Source: Benincasa hispida (Eukaryota; Streptophyta; Magnoliopsida; Cucurbitales; Cucurbitaceae). Taken from it: a stretch of DNA of 64,000 bases. Each line of letters opens with the position of its first letter. Position 1 is the stretch's first letter. Both the position numbers and the translations under genes were made by a program. Under the pieces are notes generated by a model. The model worked only from the letters and a program-made list of their open reading frames with translations. It made no database searches and was not told where the DNA came from. Below, piece by piece: positions 31,819 to 42,513 of this stretch. The stretch spans positions 14,390,515 to 14,454,514 of the forward strand of contig NC_052359.1 in the NCBI RefSeq assembly GCF_009727055.1, in the 5' to 3' direction.

Positions 31819-33346
31819 ATGTAATTCATTTTACTTCTGAAATTCCTTTCATCCTCCATGTTGAGAAGATGGTACTAATACATCTTAGCCACCCCTCCTT
31901 TGTGTGGCTATCCGGGTTGTATACAAATTATTCAATTCTATGAATGTTGGTGAGCCGATGCCCAAATCAAGGAAGCAAAAGGGGGTGTGAACAGACTCTC
32001 TTAAAGAGAAAGCAGGTGATAGAGAGGTTTTAAGAGAAAAAGTTCCTACATGAGCCTGCATTATTCTCCCTTATTTTGTAGGAAGTTAGCCCATTAAAAG
32101 AATGAACATGACAAGATAACATGGTTCACTCTTCTGGAAACCACTTGACAGAGACAGGGTGTACAAGCTCATCTCATGGAAAATTTGTTAGTTTCAGGCA
32201 GCATAGCTCCGGGAAGATCTTTCTTATATTGTATTCCCTATAATCTTTCTCTGCGGCCTTTTCTTCATTCTGCTGTAGATTCAAATTTATTAGTGTGTGC
32301 AGTATAAATCAGTGTATTAGGAGATGCAGAGGTTAATACATTTGGCACAAGTGATTGCTTTGCAGTTGAGCTATATCCTTTGGTCCTTGAGGTTTAGAGT
32401 CAGTGTCTTTATGGTTCTTGAAGTTTCAGAAGATGTTTTTGTCTTTGAAGTTCAGAAAAATGTTCAAAATGGTCCTAGAGTTGATTGTTAGAGAAGATGG
32501 TGTGGCAGTACAGGATCGATTGATGTGGCATTTTTATAAGTTGGCATTCCACTTCTTCTCCCTCTCCTCTCACTTCCCTCGTCTCTCTTCATTCACCTTG
32601 TAATCTTCGGGCAACAAGACACACTGCCTTCATAATGTTGCTGTCGCGTGGTTGAAATTTAAGAGGTCCATTTAATTTTAAATAATCATTTAGAATGATC
32701 TATTTTTTTTCGCTCGTTGGTTGATTACTTTCATGTATTTCTTCTGGTCACGTATACCTCTTTCCCAATTTGATAGTTCATTCCATTTGGATCCTAGAAT
32801 ATTTTACTGATTGGATGCTTATACTCAGTTCATTCATTTTGGTATTTCTTTTATGAAGGTGCCTAATATGCGGAAGGATTGACTACAAGGGATAGCCTTT
32901 GTAAGGATTGACTACAAGGGATACTCTTTGGAAGGATTGATTACAAGGGATAGCCTTAGGTTGGTCATTAACTTTGAATTTTATACTGCAATTTTCTTTA
33001 TTGCTGAGGGTGACATAAAGATTAGTTAATTTTTTGTTTTGTTTCTTGTAAATGTTTTCTCAATGTTATGGACATTCCATGGGCAGCAATATTAAAATGT
33101 ACTTTTTTATTTAGTTCTCCGCCTGCCATTTCCCTATTTATTTTCTTCTCAATACTGCTCACATTGGTCCAGTGTGCTAGGAGTTTGAGTTAATAGTTTA
33201 AATGATTCAAAGGACCAAGACTTGAGAGCAAGCCTATATTGCCGAATTTCATTGATTGTTATTCCTTGTGAGTTTGCTAGTTAATGAATATTATGATCGT
33301 CTTAGCATTTGTTTGCAACTAAAAACATCTAAAAGTTTCTGGTACA
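31819..33346. other. 3' flank of the maturase gene, no further gene seen
   Basis: This contains the maturase 3' untranslated region of unknown length. The stretch 32370-32530 (TTTGGTCCTTGAGGTTTAG and CTTGAAGTTTCAG words) resembles ends of small DNA elements but has no clear pair. No gene is supported. Confidence 0.45.
32872..32958. repeat. 29-bp minisatellite, three units
   Basis: Three tandem units at 32872-32900, 32901-32929 and 32930-32958 share AAGGATTGACTACAAGGGAT and differ at a few bases. Confidence 0.92.
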
Positions 33347-34290
33347 ATGTGCTTATGTTTAAAGAACTGTTCCTCATGTAATATGGATTTACCTTTGCTT
33401 CAACCACCAGGAACTCAAACGAAAAGGAGGAAGTTAAAAGATAAACCAATTCTAGAGTTGATTTTTCTTTCTGCCAGTATACTCGACAATCAAGAGCTTT
33501 TTACTCAACTCTTCTCTGGGAGGTTCAGTTTACAAGATCGGTGTGGAATTGTTTCTTTCATGAGTTTGATTGTGTTTGCTCGCCAGAGGGATATTCGTTT
33601 GATGATCGGGGAGTTCCTTCCCCATCCGCCTTTCAAAGAGGCTGTTTTTTGTGGTTCATGAGAGGTGTGTGTGTGTGGTTTTTTTTTTTTTGGAAAAGAA
33701 AACACCACTTTTTATTGATCAAATGAAAAGAGACTAATACTCGAATTACATGAAACTACTAAAAGAAAGAATAGAGATCAACAAATGCACCTGACTATCT
33801 CAACTAGGTTGATACACCCATAGAATCTTCATCATACCCCAAAACGAACATTTCGAATAAAATAGAAAACCATGTGTTTAAAAATACCATTACATGGAAG
33901 GAATGAAAGCATTCCAATTAAGATTATCTTGAATAGAATAATCCAAAAAATTCTTGAAAAGTGAACACCAAGAAGAAGTTTTAACTCTTGCAATCTCATA
34001 ACGGTTAAACCATTGAAAAACTCGTGGGAGGTGTGCTTTTGTGGGATCTTTGGGGGAGAAGAACAATGGTGTTTCGAGGTGTCAATAGGGACCTTTGTGA
34101 GGTTTGTCCTTAGTGAGGTTCCATGCTTCTCTTTGGGCTTTGGTTTCGAAGACTTTTGGTAATTATTCACTTGGACAATATCTTACTTAGTTGGAAATCC
34201 TTTCTCTAGTGGGGTTTTTTTGTGGGCTTGGTTTTTTTTTGTATGCCCTTGTGTTCTTTCATTTTTTTTCAATGAAAGTAGTTGCCACCA
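33347..34290 (+). pseudogene. LINE (non-LTR retrotransposon) 3' remnant, interrupted
   Basis: The left part translates to RDIRLMIGEFLPHPPFKEAV and the right part, from about 34025, to LLWDLWGRRTMVFRGVNRDL in mixed frames. Together they match the C-terminal tail of plant LINE ORF2, with the characteristic W..W..RN..F block. The 3' untranslated part near 34240-34290 (CCTTGTGTTCTTTCATTTTT, CAATGAAAGT) also looks LINE-like. Roughly 350 bases, 33671-34020, separate the halves. There is no intact frame. Confidence 0.65.
33671..34024 (-). mobile_element. Probable retroposed fragment inserted in the LINE remnant
   Basis: A T run at 33679-33691 followed by GGAAAAGAAAACACC reads on the minus strand as a 3' end with a poly(A) tail. 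Similar words flank the segment: TGAGAGGTGTG at about 33659 and TGGGAGGTGTG at about 34025, a possible 11-bp target duplication with one mismatch. It looks like a 5'-truncated retroposon inserted in antisense to the LINE. No coding sequence was recognised in it. Confidence 0.55.
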
Positions 34291-34884
34291 ACACGAATGA
34301 TGATGGCCCTTCAAAGAGAACTCTCCAACACTAAAGCTAGCCGTTTGTGACTTCTATGTCCAACAATTTGGTATGCTTTCGATGACTTGCGTTCAACCTT
34401 TTCTGAGTGCCTGTATTCTGCATTGCCTTGGTTTTCAAATGTTCATATGTAGTATTGGTCTCATGAAAGCAGCTATAATTTAAATTTGGTGTAGTTTGGT
34501 AAATGAGTATCCCTAGAGAATACTGTGACGGTTTTGACCGCCCCCATCTTCTCGAGGGGCTGAGAAAAGTAATTGTCCATAGTGGCATTGCCTTGGAAGA
34601 TTCACTGTGGGATAGATATCATTCTTGTTGGTTAAGATTTTATTAGCAAAAATTTTTATCTCCAGATTGGTAGGAATTCATTGTAATAATCTTATCAGTC
34701 TCAGCTTGAATGATTTAATCTGCCTCTTTTGTTCGTTTTGGCTGTTGATGCATGCATCACTTTTAAAAGTATCTCATAAGTATTTAAAGTTTCAATTTGC
34801 ATCATTTGCTGTAGGTGTTTACTAGATTTGTGAATTAAAATAAAATTATATTAATCAATGATCCATTTGATGCAGCATTGAAAA
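34291..34884. other. Gene-free stretch
   Basis: Nothing beyond short chance open frames is visible between the LINE remnant and the dispersed repeat. Confidence 0.5.
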
Positions 34885-35370
34885 TGCAAGGGATTAACCA
34901 ACATAAATTCTTTACATTTTATATTGGTTTCCTCACAGATGCAAAAAAAAATTATATCTTAGGCTCCGTTTATAATTAAGTTTATAAACACTAATTTTAC
35001 ATAGCTTTTGTTGTTAGAATTAAACTAATGGCTAAAGTATTTCTTTAACGAATATGAAAATCATAATTGGAGTATTGTGAGGAACAAGCACAAATTTTAA
35101 AAATTAAAAAATAATAACAAAATTGTTATCAAATGAAGTCTAAATGACTATTAGACTTTGCTTGAGAATCGAGCTTGTAATTTAAATTGTTTTAGTTTTT
35201 TGCGAGTTGTCGCTTGAGATAACAATGTGTGCAAGTTAGTTTGGACACTTGTGTATATATGTTAAAAAAATATTTTTATTTCTTTTATTTGGTGGAAGGG
35301 GTCAACAGTTTTAAAAGAAAAACAAATTTTAAGAATTTCGAAATTTGCAATGATCTTGGTTGAATTGAAC
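34885..35370. repeat. Dispersed repeat copy 2 with embedded MITE
   Basis: Partner of 1990-2710 in the same orientation: AGGGATTAACCAACAT, GGTTTCCTCACAG, then a MITE-like segment at about 34962-35141 (left GGCTCCGTTTATAA, right end complementary to ATCAAATGAAGTCTAAA), then GAGCTTGTAATTTAAATTG, GCGAGTTGTC and TTTGGTGGAAGG. The embedded segment is about 100 bases shorter than in copy 1. Confidence 0.6.
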
Positions 35371-36500
35371 ATGGGAACTTGAGTAGCTCATTGTATCTTT
35401 AGATCCAAGCTCTATAACCTTTTCCTGAGGTGAAAATGAGATTTGATCCCGCTATTGAGAAACTAAGTTTTTTAACCTTCTTCCTCCATCTTTACAAAAA
35501 TAACCAAAGATGTACGAGTGATGGGTTTCGCTCCTCGATCTCGCTCCAAAAAAATTTACTCTACATTATCATCCAATAATACAATAGGGAGTTGAACAAA
35601 GTGTCATAACCAATAAACTTCTTAAACTATAAAGAATCGAAATCACACGTATCTCTAAATTATTGAGCATCACAAAATTTAGAATCTTTGACTTCAAAGA
35701 GAGGATTGAACATGTAATATAAGCAAAGAGAGAAAATAGTGAATAAAACGGAAGGATGAAGATCAAATGCTCGGTATGCTATTTGGTGATTTCTTGTGTT
35801 TAATTTAACTAAGGCTCTAAATCGTAAATAGAAATCAACGAAATTGAGCAAAGTTTATGGGGCCTCACGATTTTGAAATCACAAACGAAGAGATAAATTA
35901 GGAGTAAAATACATACGGTTCTTTAATATGTTTGTTCGATGGTTGATGAGAATGTTAAGTGAGGAGAGTGTGAATCTAGAAGCGGGAACGAGATCGAGGA
36001 GTAGGAGCCTCCGATTTCAGCTCTGGTAGGAGACGATGTTGTTGGGGTGGTTGTTTTTACTGCAGTTGGTTTCAGGTTGGTGCAGAAGAGTGGAAGCATA
36101 ATCATTTAATCGAGAACAATTTTTAATAAGGGAAAGGGGAGCAAAAGATGTATCTTTTCTTGAGAGACGTATTTGGTGGAATTGAATTGAATGAGAACAA
36201 GAACAACTAGGCAGACGTGGTTGACATGGCTTCTCCGCAAGAAGAGTATTAAATTTGGACAGGATTCCCGTAAAGAATAAATAGACCTTGTCCTTAGGAC
36301 AAGTGCACATTGATAACAAATAATAATAGGAAGTATTTGTTGGAATCAAGTGTCAAATTCTTGTTGTGCAATGAAAAATCTACTGTCTTGAAAGTAAAAT
36401 TTGGCGCGACCTTGGTGTTAAATCATGTATGTCGGTTGCTCTCCAAGGTTAACACAACTTCCAAACTCAAGCATGCACTTGTCGGAGAAAGGAATGAAAT
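35371..36500. other. Gene-free stretch, unassigned
   Basis: Short open frames on both strands have no family resemblance. The segment 35920-36110 has higher GC than its surroundings and could be an old exon or captured fragment, but I found no reading frame with splice signals to support that. Confidence 0.4.
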
Positions 36501-36727
36501 TGTTGGAACCTATATGCTCAGACCACAAAGAGAAAACAGAGAAGAGAGGGGATCAATTTTTGCATATATCTTTTTCCAATAACTAAAAACCTTTTAAAGG
36601 AAAGATAAGATCGGTTTTTAAAACAAAAAAAAAAAAAGAAAACCATTTTGAAATTAATTTAAAAACTAGTTTGGAATCAATCGAGATTAATTCTTAGAAT
36701 TCATCACACGGTAATAAAACTATTTTT

Positions 36728-36787
<60 letters not shown>

Positions 36788-36808
36788 CTATGTTAGTCAT
36801 TCCCAACA
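36501..36808 (-). mobile_element. 3' LTR of a minus-strand Ty1/copia element
   Basis: The plus strand begins TGTTGGAACC and ends TTCCCAACA. On the element strand the LTR starts TGTTGGGAATGAC directly after the polypurine-like GTGGGGGAT, as expected for a 3' LTR. It contains a 55-base T run (36731-36785), A on the element strand. The RNase H end of the same element lies upstream on its strand at 37531-37930. Confidence 0.7.
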
Positions 36809-37129
36809 ATCCCCCACGAATAGCTGGTATAATAAACAGAACAAAAGACATTTTATAAAACTTGTTTTCTGAGCAAAGTTAGGAAACAAAACCTAAACAT
36901 CAATATCTTGACGATTTGAATTGATGCATAGTGAAATGGGACAACAACTTTATTAGAGAGGGTGAGTTACCTCTTGAACTTTTAGTAACTATTGTTGAGA
37001 CCCTTACAATACGTTTTACTCCTTAAATCTCCATTGATTCCACGATAAAAGTGTGTTATTTAAGGCCATGCACATAGAACCTCGGGTCAACGTGAAAGCT
37101 CGAGAAAAAAAATCCTTAAACTTTTTCAT

Positions 37130-37530
37130 AGAAGACGGTCTTCACATTCACGTTTATTGCTTCATCAAGTCTATCACAATAGACCACTAAAAAAACTGAG
37201 ATATGAAACTTCATATCTACTCCATACTAAAACCAACTTCATCAAGTCTATCAAAGATAAACCACTGAAAAACTAAGCTATGAAGATTTAGATCTATCCA
37301 TCAAGTCCATATCAAGACCACTCAAAGAAAGGGCTATGAAATTTTGTCTATCAAGTTCGTAAAGACCACCCAAATAGAAGGCAATTGACCATCAAGTCTA
37401 TCGCAATAGACCACCTACATAAAGGGCTATGGAATTTTGTCCATCAAGTTCGTACTAGGATCACCCAAATAAAGGGCTATAGACCATCAAATTTATTGCA
37501 ATAGACCACTCAAATAAAGGCTATGGACCA
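37130..37530 (-). repeat. Imperfect tandem repeat in copia 3' region
   Basis: Variants of CATCAAGTCTATC, CAATAGACCACT and AAAGGGCTATG recur about every 40-60 bases between the RNase H end and the 3' LTR. The array looks like a minisatellite amplified in the untranslated 3' part of the element. Confidence 0.7.
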
Positions 37531-37930
37531 CTATAAGGGTTTGAGTCCTATACTTGTTGAAAATTCTAGAAACACTCTCCTTATTAGGCCTTTGGTCAGA
37601 GGATTCATTAAGTTCCTCTCAGACCACAAAAACTCTAAAGAGATAATCTCTCCTTTCAACAGCTGTTTCACAACTCCATGTATAAGGCGTATATGCCTCC
37701 TTTTTCCATTATATATACTATTAGCAATTTCTATGGAAACCTGTGAATCACAGTACAAAGAGACTGGTACTGATACTCTTCACAATGGTACATTTCACAA
37801 TAGTCTTCTAAGCCACTCAATCTCTTGACCTACTTATTATACATCAATAAACCCAGACTTCATAGTGGACTTTGTTATATAAGCCTGCTTTGCTAGTTTC
37901 CATGAAATAGCTCCTCTACCCAATAAGAAC
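37531..37930 (-). pseudogene. Ty1/copia RNase H, C-terminal end
   Basis: The minus strand encodes YCDSQVSIEIANSIYNGKRR, HIRLIHGVVKQLLKGEIISL and LMNPLTKGLIRRV, the end of copia RNase H. Upstream, in a damaged frame, AISWKLAKQAYITKSTMKS extends it to about 37930. The rest of pol and the 5' LTR are absent. Confidence 0.88.
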
Positions 37931-38093
37931 ACATATTCACTAGTAAAGCTTACTTCTTTGCTATGTTGCCAGTTTGCATATACTACAATTCTAATATGGC
38001 AGAAAATTATTAAAATACAAACAACAATCTATTATACCTATCTTAATAAACGACGAACAACATTTAATCTTCTCACAAAATATGTAATAACAG

Positions 38094-38948
38094 GTAGGGG
38101 TGAGCAAATCAAACAAAAAAAAAAAACGATCCAACCAACTGAAATCGGCCAAACCGATGTCGGACGAGCGGTTTTATAATATTTTCGGTTAGTGTGAGTT
38201 TTTTAATGTGAAAAATCGAATTTTGGTCGGTCAGATGGTTTGAAATCTGTTTTCTTGACCTACCCAATAAATATATACATTTTCTGCATAAAAATACTTT
38301 GAATGTCATGTAAAAGTTAGCCTGAAAAGTCTTCTTCATCACGTTATTAGTCTTGATGAGTGTGAATCAACAAAAATAATAATCATAATAATAATAATAA
38401 TCTCTTTTCAGTTTTCATTACACTTTGAAATTCATGAACTTACTATTTATTAAAAAAAACCAAATAATCATTTTCCATCTCTCTTATCTTTTCAAAATTA
38501 AAACCTTTTCTCTTTTATTCTCTCTACATCATTTTCCATCCTTTCTTCGCTCTCTCATTTTTGTGTACTTCATCTTCTTACGCCTTTCTTTTCTCATTCA
38601 TTTTCTCCACCTCTTTCCAGTTTTCTGTTATTCTTCTCTCTTTCCCATACCTTCTTTTATTCTCTTTTATCCATTTTTCTCTCTTCTTTTCCCTTCCTCT
38701 TCTACTTACTCCTCTCTTTCCACATTCATTTTTCTTTCTTATATCTTCTCATTTTCCTTTTTTTCTTTTTTCCAGTTTGACGGTGTCACAAAAATTGATC
38801 AAAATCGACCATTCGTTCGAGTGGTTGGCGGGTTGACGTCCCCACCTGCTCCAAAACCACCAAAAACCAACCGATAGAAACTGACATATCGGTGGTCGGC
38901 GACGGTTTTCTTCCATAATCGACACTGCCCAACCAATGACCACCCCTA
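38094..38948. mobile_element. Non-autonomous hAT-like element
   Basis: The ends are inverted: TAGGGGTGAGCAAATC at the left, and at the right the complement of ATGACCACCCCTA. Both are followed inward by CGATCC/CCGATGTCGG and GGTCGGCGACGG sequence, as in subterminal regions of the hAT elements at 22721-28295. The interior holds a pyrimidine-rich block (38460-38780) and no transposase. A clean 8-bp target duplication was not found. The 150-codon frame inside is a composition artefact. Confidence 0.55.
38378..38403. repeat. AAT trinucleotide microsatellite
   Basis: An interrupted AAT/ATA run within the non-autonomous element. Confidence 0.8.
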
Positions 38949-39090
38949 AAAGTGAGAAAGTTCACCACGATTACAGAAAAAAGTTAAGGAGCAAATGTTG
39001 ACTCTGATAATAGGCAAAAACTTTAAGCCAAGTCATCTAACTTAAGTAAGAAATAGTAAAATAAGATGATGTCATTTGATGGGTTAGTTT

Positions 39091-39646
39091 AACATCCTCT
39101 TTCAAACGAGAGGGTGACGCTATCATATAGAGTTTGTGATGCAGGCTGCTGAGTTTGTGCTCATCTGCAAGTTGCACTTCTGAAGGAACATAATGAATAT
39201 CGAGTTCTTTGGCTAGAACTTTATCCCTGATAAATGTACATTAAGTTCTACGTGTTTACTCTTTGAGTGAAAAATTGGATTGGTAGCCAATAATAATGCA
39301 TATTCATGTTATCACACTAAGCAATGGGGGTTGACTAACTATATTGCCCAATTTTAAGAAAGAAGTGATTGAATCCAACTATCTTCGGCTGTAGAATGAG
39401 TAAGAGAATGATACTCTCATTCGGTACTAGACCTTGCAACCATGTGTCGTTTCTTGGATGACCAAGAAACTAAAGAGTTGCAATGAAAACATAATAAAGC
39501 TGCAACGGATTTCTTGTCATCTACACAACAAGTCCAATCAGCATTAGAAAAAACAACAATTTGAAGAGAATTGATTGGGAAATATTCGGCCCATGAGACA
39601 AAAGTGTCTTTTAAATACTGAATCACCCAATTGACAGCTTGCCGAT
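39091..39646 (-). pseudogene. Minus-strand copia relic, part 4 (RNase H)
   Basis: The minus strand reads WVIQYLKDTF, FSNADWTCCVDDKKSVAALL, SLVSWSSKKRHMVARSSTEY, then in damaged frames a run ending in LYDSVTLSFERGC and a purine-rich TTTGAAAGAGGATG before a TGTTAAAC start of a likely 3' LTR at about 39091. The Mutator-like element separates it from part 3: INWQ at 47097 and then AVNWVIQYLK here. Confidence 0.85.
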
Positions 39647-39751
39647 GGGTTATTTAGATTTGTGGGGAGTTTTAAAACTTAATTAGGGAAAAGTGAGAGT
39701 TTTAAATTTATTTAGGGAAAAAGGGTCTTTTTTTGTCCATGTTCGAATATG

Positions 39752-39821
39752 TCTCTTCAAGAGATGCATTTGACAATATTTTATTATTTTTTTCCCGTGC
39801 TGAATGTGTCTCTTCAAGAGA
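39752..39821. repeat. Pair of TCTCTTCAAGAGA near the MULE left end
   Basis: The near-palindromic 13-mer TCTCTTCAAGAGA occurs at 39752-39764 and 39809-39821, each followed by a GCATT or GTATT word. The pair could be subterminal repeats of the MULE; I did not find it at the other end. Confidence 0.6.
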
Positions 39822-40329
39822 CGTATTCATTAAAAAAAATAAAAAGAGACGCGCTTAAAAAAAACTAATAAAATATTTTTGTTTTTATTTTTTTCATTCT
39901 TTTAGCAACCCGAAATCCAACTCTTTCATTACTTATGTTTTTTTACAGTTAATAATATTTCATTTGTTTAATTCTAGATCATTGTTACCTAAAATCAACT
40001 ATCTCACTAATCTCGTTTTTTTATTTTGATAGTAATATTACTAGTTTTTTAACAGTATAAACAATAATGTTATTTTGAGATTAAGAAATTTCTATGGTTG
40101 ATTTGATATACTCAATATTAATTTTTAATTTCAAATTATTGTTTTTGTTTGAAGTTGTTAGAAACTTATGCAAAAATATAGATATTAACTTTCGACTATT
40201 GTAAATAATATTCAAGGTTCTTTAGGATGTGTTGTATACTACAAATGCATTTCCGTAATTAAATTTCATTAATAAATTTAATCATATGTACAATGTTCTT
40301 TATTCATGACCGGAAGAAAATCCTCTATT

Positions 40330-42323
40330 ACGCCTAGATCGATCATGTTGAGTGAGATAGTGTCCACGATCACCACACCCTCTTATACTTGATGGTTGAC
40401 TTTCCTCTGCAAAGTGTATACCCCCACTACGTTGTCAATATGTCACATACTGGTCATGGACATTTGGATGAACATTTGAAGTTTGTCCTACTTCCATGCT
40501 TAGTGTACTAAGGGTTGTTGGAAAAAATTCAAATGTTGAGGGAGATGACATCATGGAAGTATGTGTAAAATGATCTAGTGGCATTATTGGATATTCATTT
40601 TGAACATTAGGTCGAATAGGAACATCCTCATGTCTTGTTGGATCATCTTGTTCTTCCATTGGAACATCACCATCGAAATATCGCACTCGATATATCAAGG
40701 TGAGTCTATGCAAGGCTCTTTGAGTAGATAATGGCAAATTTGGAAGCTCGGCCTGAAAAAAAAATTGAATAACAAGTTAATGACTTTAAAATTTATTTTA
40801 GTGTGCAATAAAGAAATAAAATCAAACAATCCTAGTAAACAATAAACTCTTACCAACAAGTGATAAGATGCTCCTGCTTTAGTTATGTACCGCCTGCTCA
40901 TAATGGAATACCATTCAATATATCCAGGCTCGATTCCTACACTATTGTTAATAGAAGGCCCATTAACGACTAAACTCTGTCGATTTTCCTAGATTGAAAT
41001 TTGAGGAGCCAAATATGCAACCCAATCTCGCTCATGCCTGCCTTTTAAATCGTGTGAATGAAGTCGGGCGTCTGTGTTGCAAGGTTGAGAAATTTGTTGC
41101 AACATCTCAAATTGACGCATCACACGATGTGGGTGATGCCACTCCACAACAAAGAAACATATGAGTGGACATCTGGATGTCCATATCTCATTACCATCGA
41201 GACAGTATGGTGGAAATAGTTGGATAAGATGATTATATTGCTCCCAAATAATTTGCATGCATATGTGTCAGAAAATGAATTAACCAGAAGATTGAAACAT
41301 TATGAATATATGATATATGAATGAATAAAATATTACCTGGTTAGGCATATGTGTATCGAGTATGTGCTTATACTATACTAGAACATGCGTCGATGCTCTA
41401 ATTACAGAATAGTTGTCATTCTATCTACATCAGAAGTTGAATTTTACCTATTGGTATTTCATAATGAACACAATAATAATGAGATTACCTTACTGTAAGT
41501 GGTATGTCACCTAAATTGTTCTCGTATCTATGGATTCGTCGAGGCGCTAGAAGAGGAAATTGATCCCATGCCCAAATTTATAGCAATAAAAGTGGGCCTG
41601 CAATGTCTTTTTTATCTATAACTGCACCCTTGCATAGTTGCCTATACAACCATGCAAGACATCTAACGGCCTAACTGTAAGTCCAGGCAACATCAAAATC
41701 CACCAAGAGAGGAAGATACATCAGGTGCACTCTGCTGTTGGATTTGTCGGGAAATATCAATCCTCCAATCAACATGAAAATATATGTTCGAGCATATCGT
41801 TGCAGGTCCTCTTCATCTGCATGGTCTGGTATATGGGCGAAGTTGTTAAATTGATCACCTAACCATGGCAGGCTTAGACGACCTCCCTAAAGAACAGCGT
41901 CATTCGTGGTTACGCCTAAAAGAAGAGCACAAAGTTGTTCCCAGTCATAATTTAGAGACCCGATCAATGGTCTTCCATTAATCGGGAATCCAAATTGGAT
42001 GGCTACATCTTGAAGTGTAATTGTACACTCTCCATGCAACATGTGTAAAGTGTGTGTCTCCTGCCGACATCGTTCCATTAATGTCGTTATCAGATACCAG
42101 TCTAGTTGTATAAATTTTATACAAGAGACTCCGTGAATCCTGCAGCTCGTAGATAGTTCAATATACGGGGGTCTGGGTTCTCATGCCTTCGAATAACAGC
42201 CTCTCTTCATCGACAATGCATTGCATCAATATGTTCGTCTTCCCAAACAAACTCGGATCTATAGTTGTGCTGTAAGTACAAAACTGAGTCGTCGTATGGC
42301 CCGGTGGTAACATCCCCATCCAT
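40330..42323 (-). pseudogene. Plant mobile domain (PMD/MAIN-like) protein gene in the MULE
   Basis: The gene starts MDGDVTTGPYDDSVLYLQHN at 42323 and has the hallmark PMD block ETHTLHMLHGECTITLQDVA, IQFGFPINGRPLIGS (42078-41890), then LGDQFNNFAH, DEEDLQRYARTYIFMLIGGL (41870-41760), RCLAWLYRQLCKGA and AWDQFPLLAPRRIHRYENNL near 41530. Later exons are WHHPHRVMRQF, RHERDWVAYL (41258-40989), RRYITKAGASYHLL, and a last exon with ALHRLTLIYRVRYFDGD to about 40330. The breaks between coding blocks look like introns. Stops at Gln, Trp or Arg positions (for example near 42236, 42090, 41883 and 41590) show decay. PMD proteins of the MAIN type act in plant genome stability and silencing, and related domains are carried by transposons; the role inside a MULE is not known. 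Confidence 0.85.
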
Positions 42324-42513
42324 CTGATCCCATAAGAAAAATATTAAATTTAACTTAAATATTTAGTAAAAATCAATGTGATTACAATCAATAAATACAA
42401 TGACAATTAATAAAGAATACACCCTTCATTGTATAAATATAATGACAACTAATAAAAAATAAATAAGTAAAAGTTACAATCAATTAAATACAATGACAAT
42501 TAAAAATAAATAA

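Noticed and set aside
35569..36105. Possible minus-strand gene between LINE remnant and copia
   Set aside because: Short overlapping frames, no splice-consistent exons and no family similarity.
38425..38877. 150-codon open frame
   Set aside because: Composition-driven translation of a pyrimidine-rich interior of a non-autonomous element.
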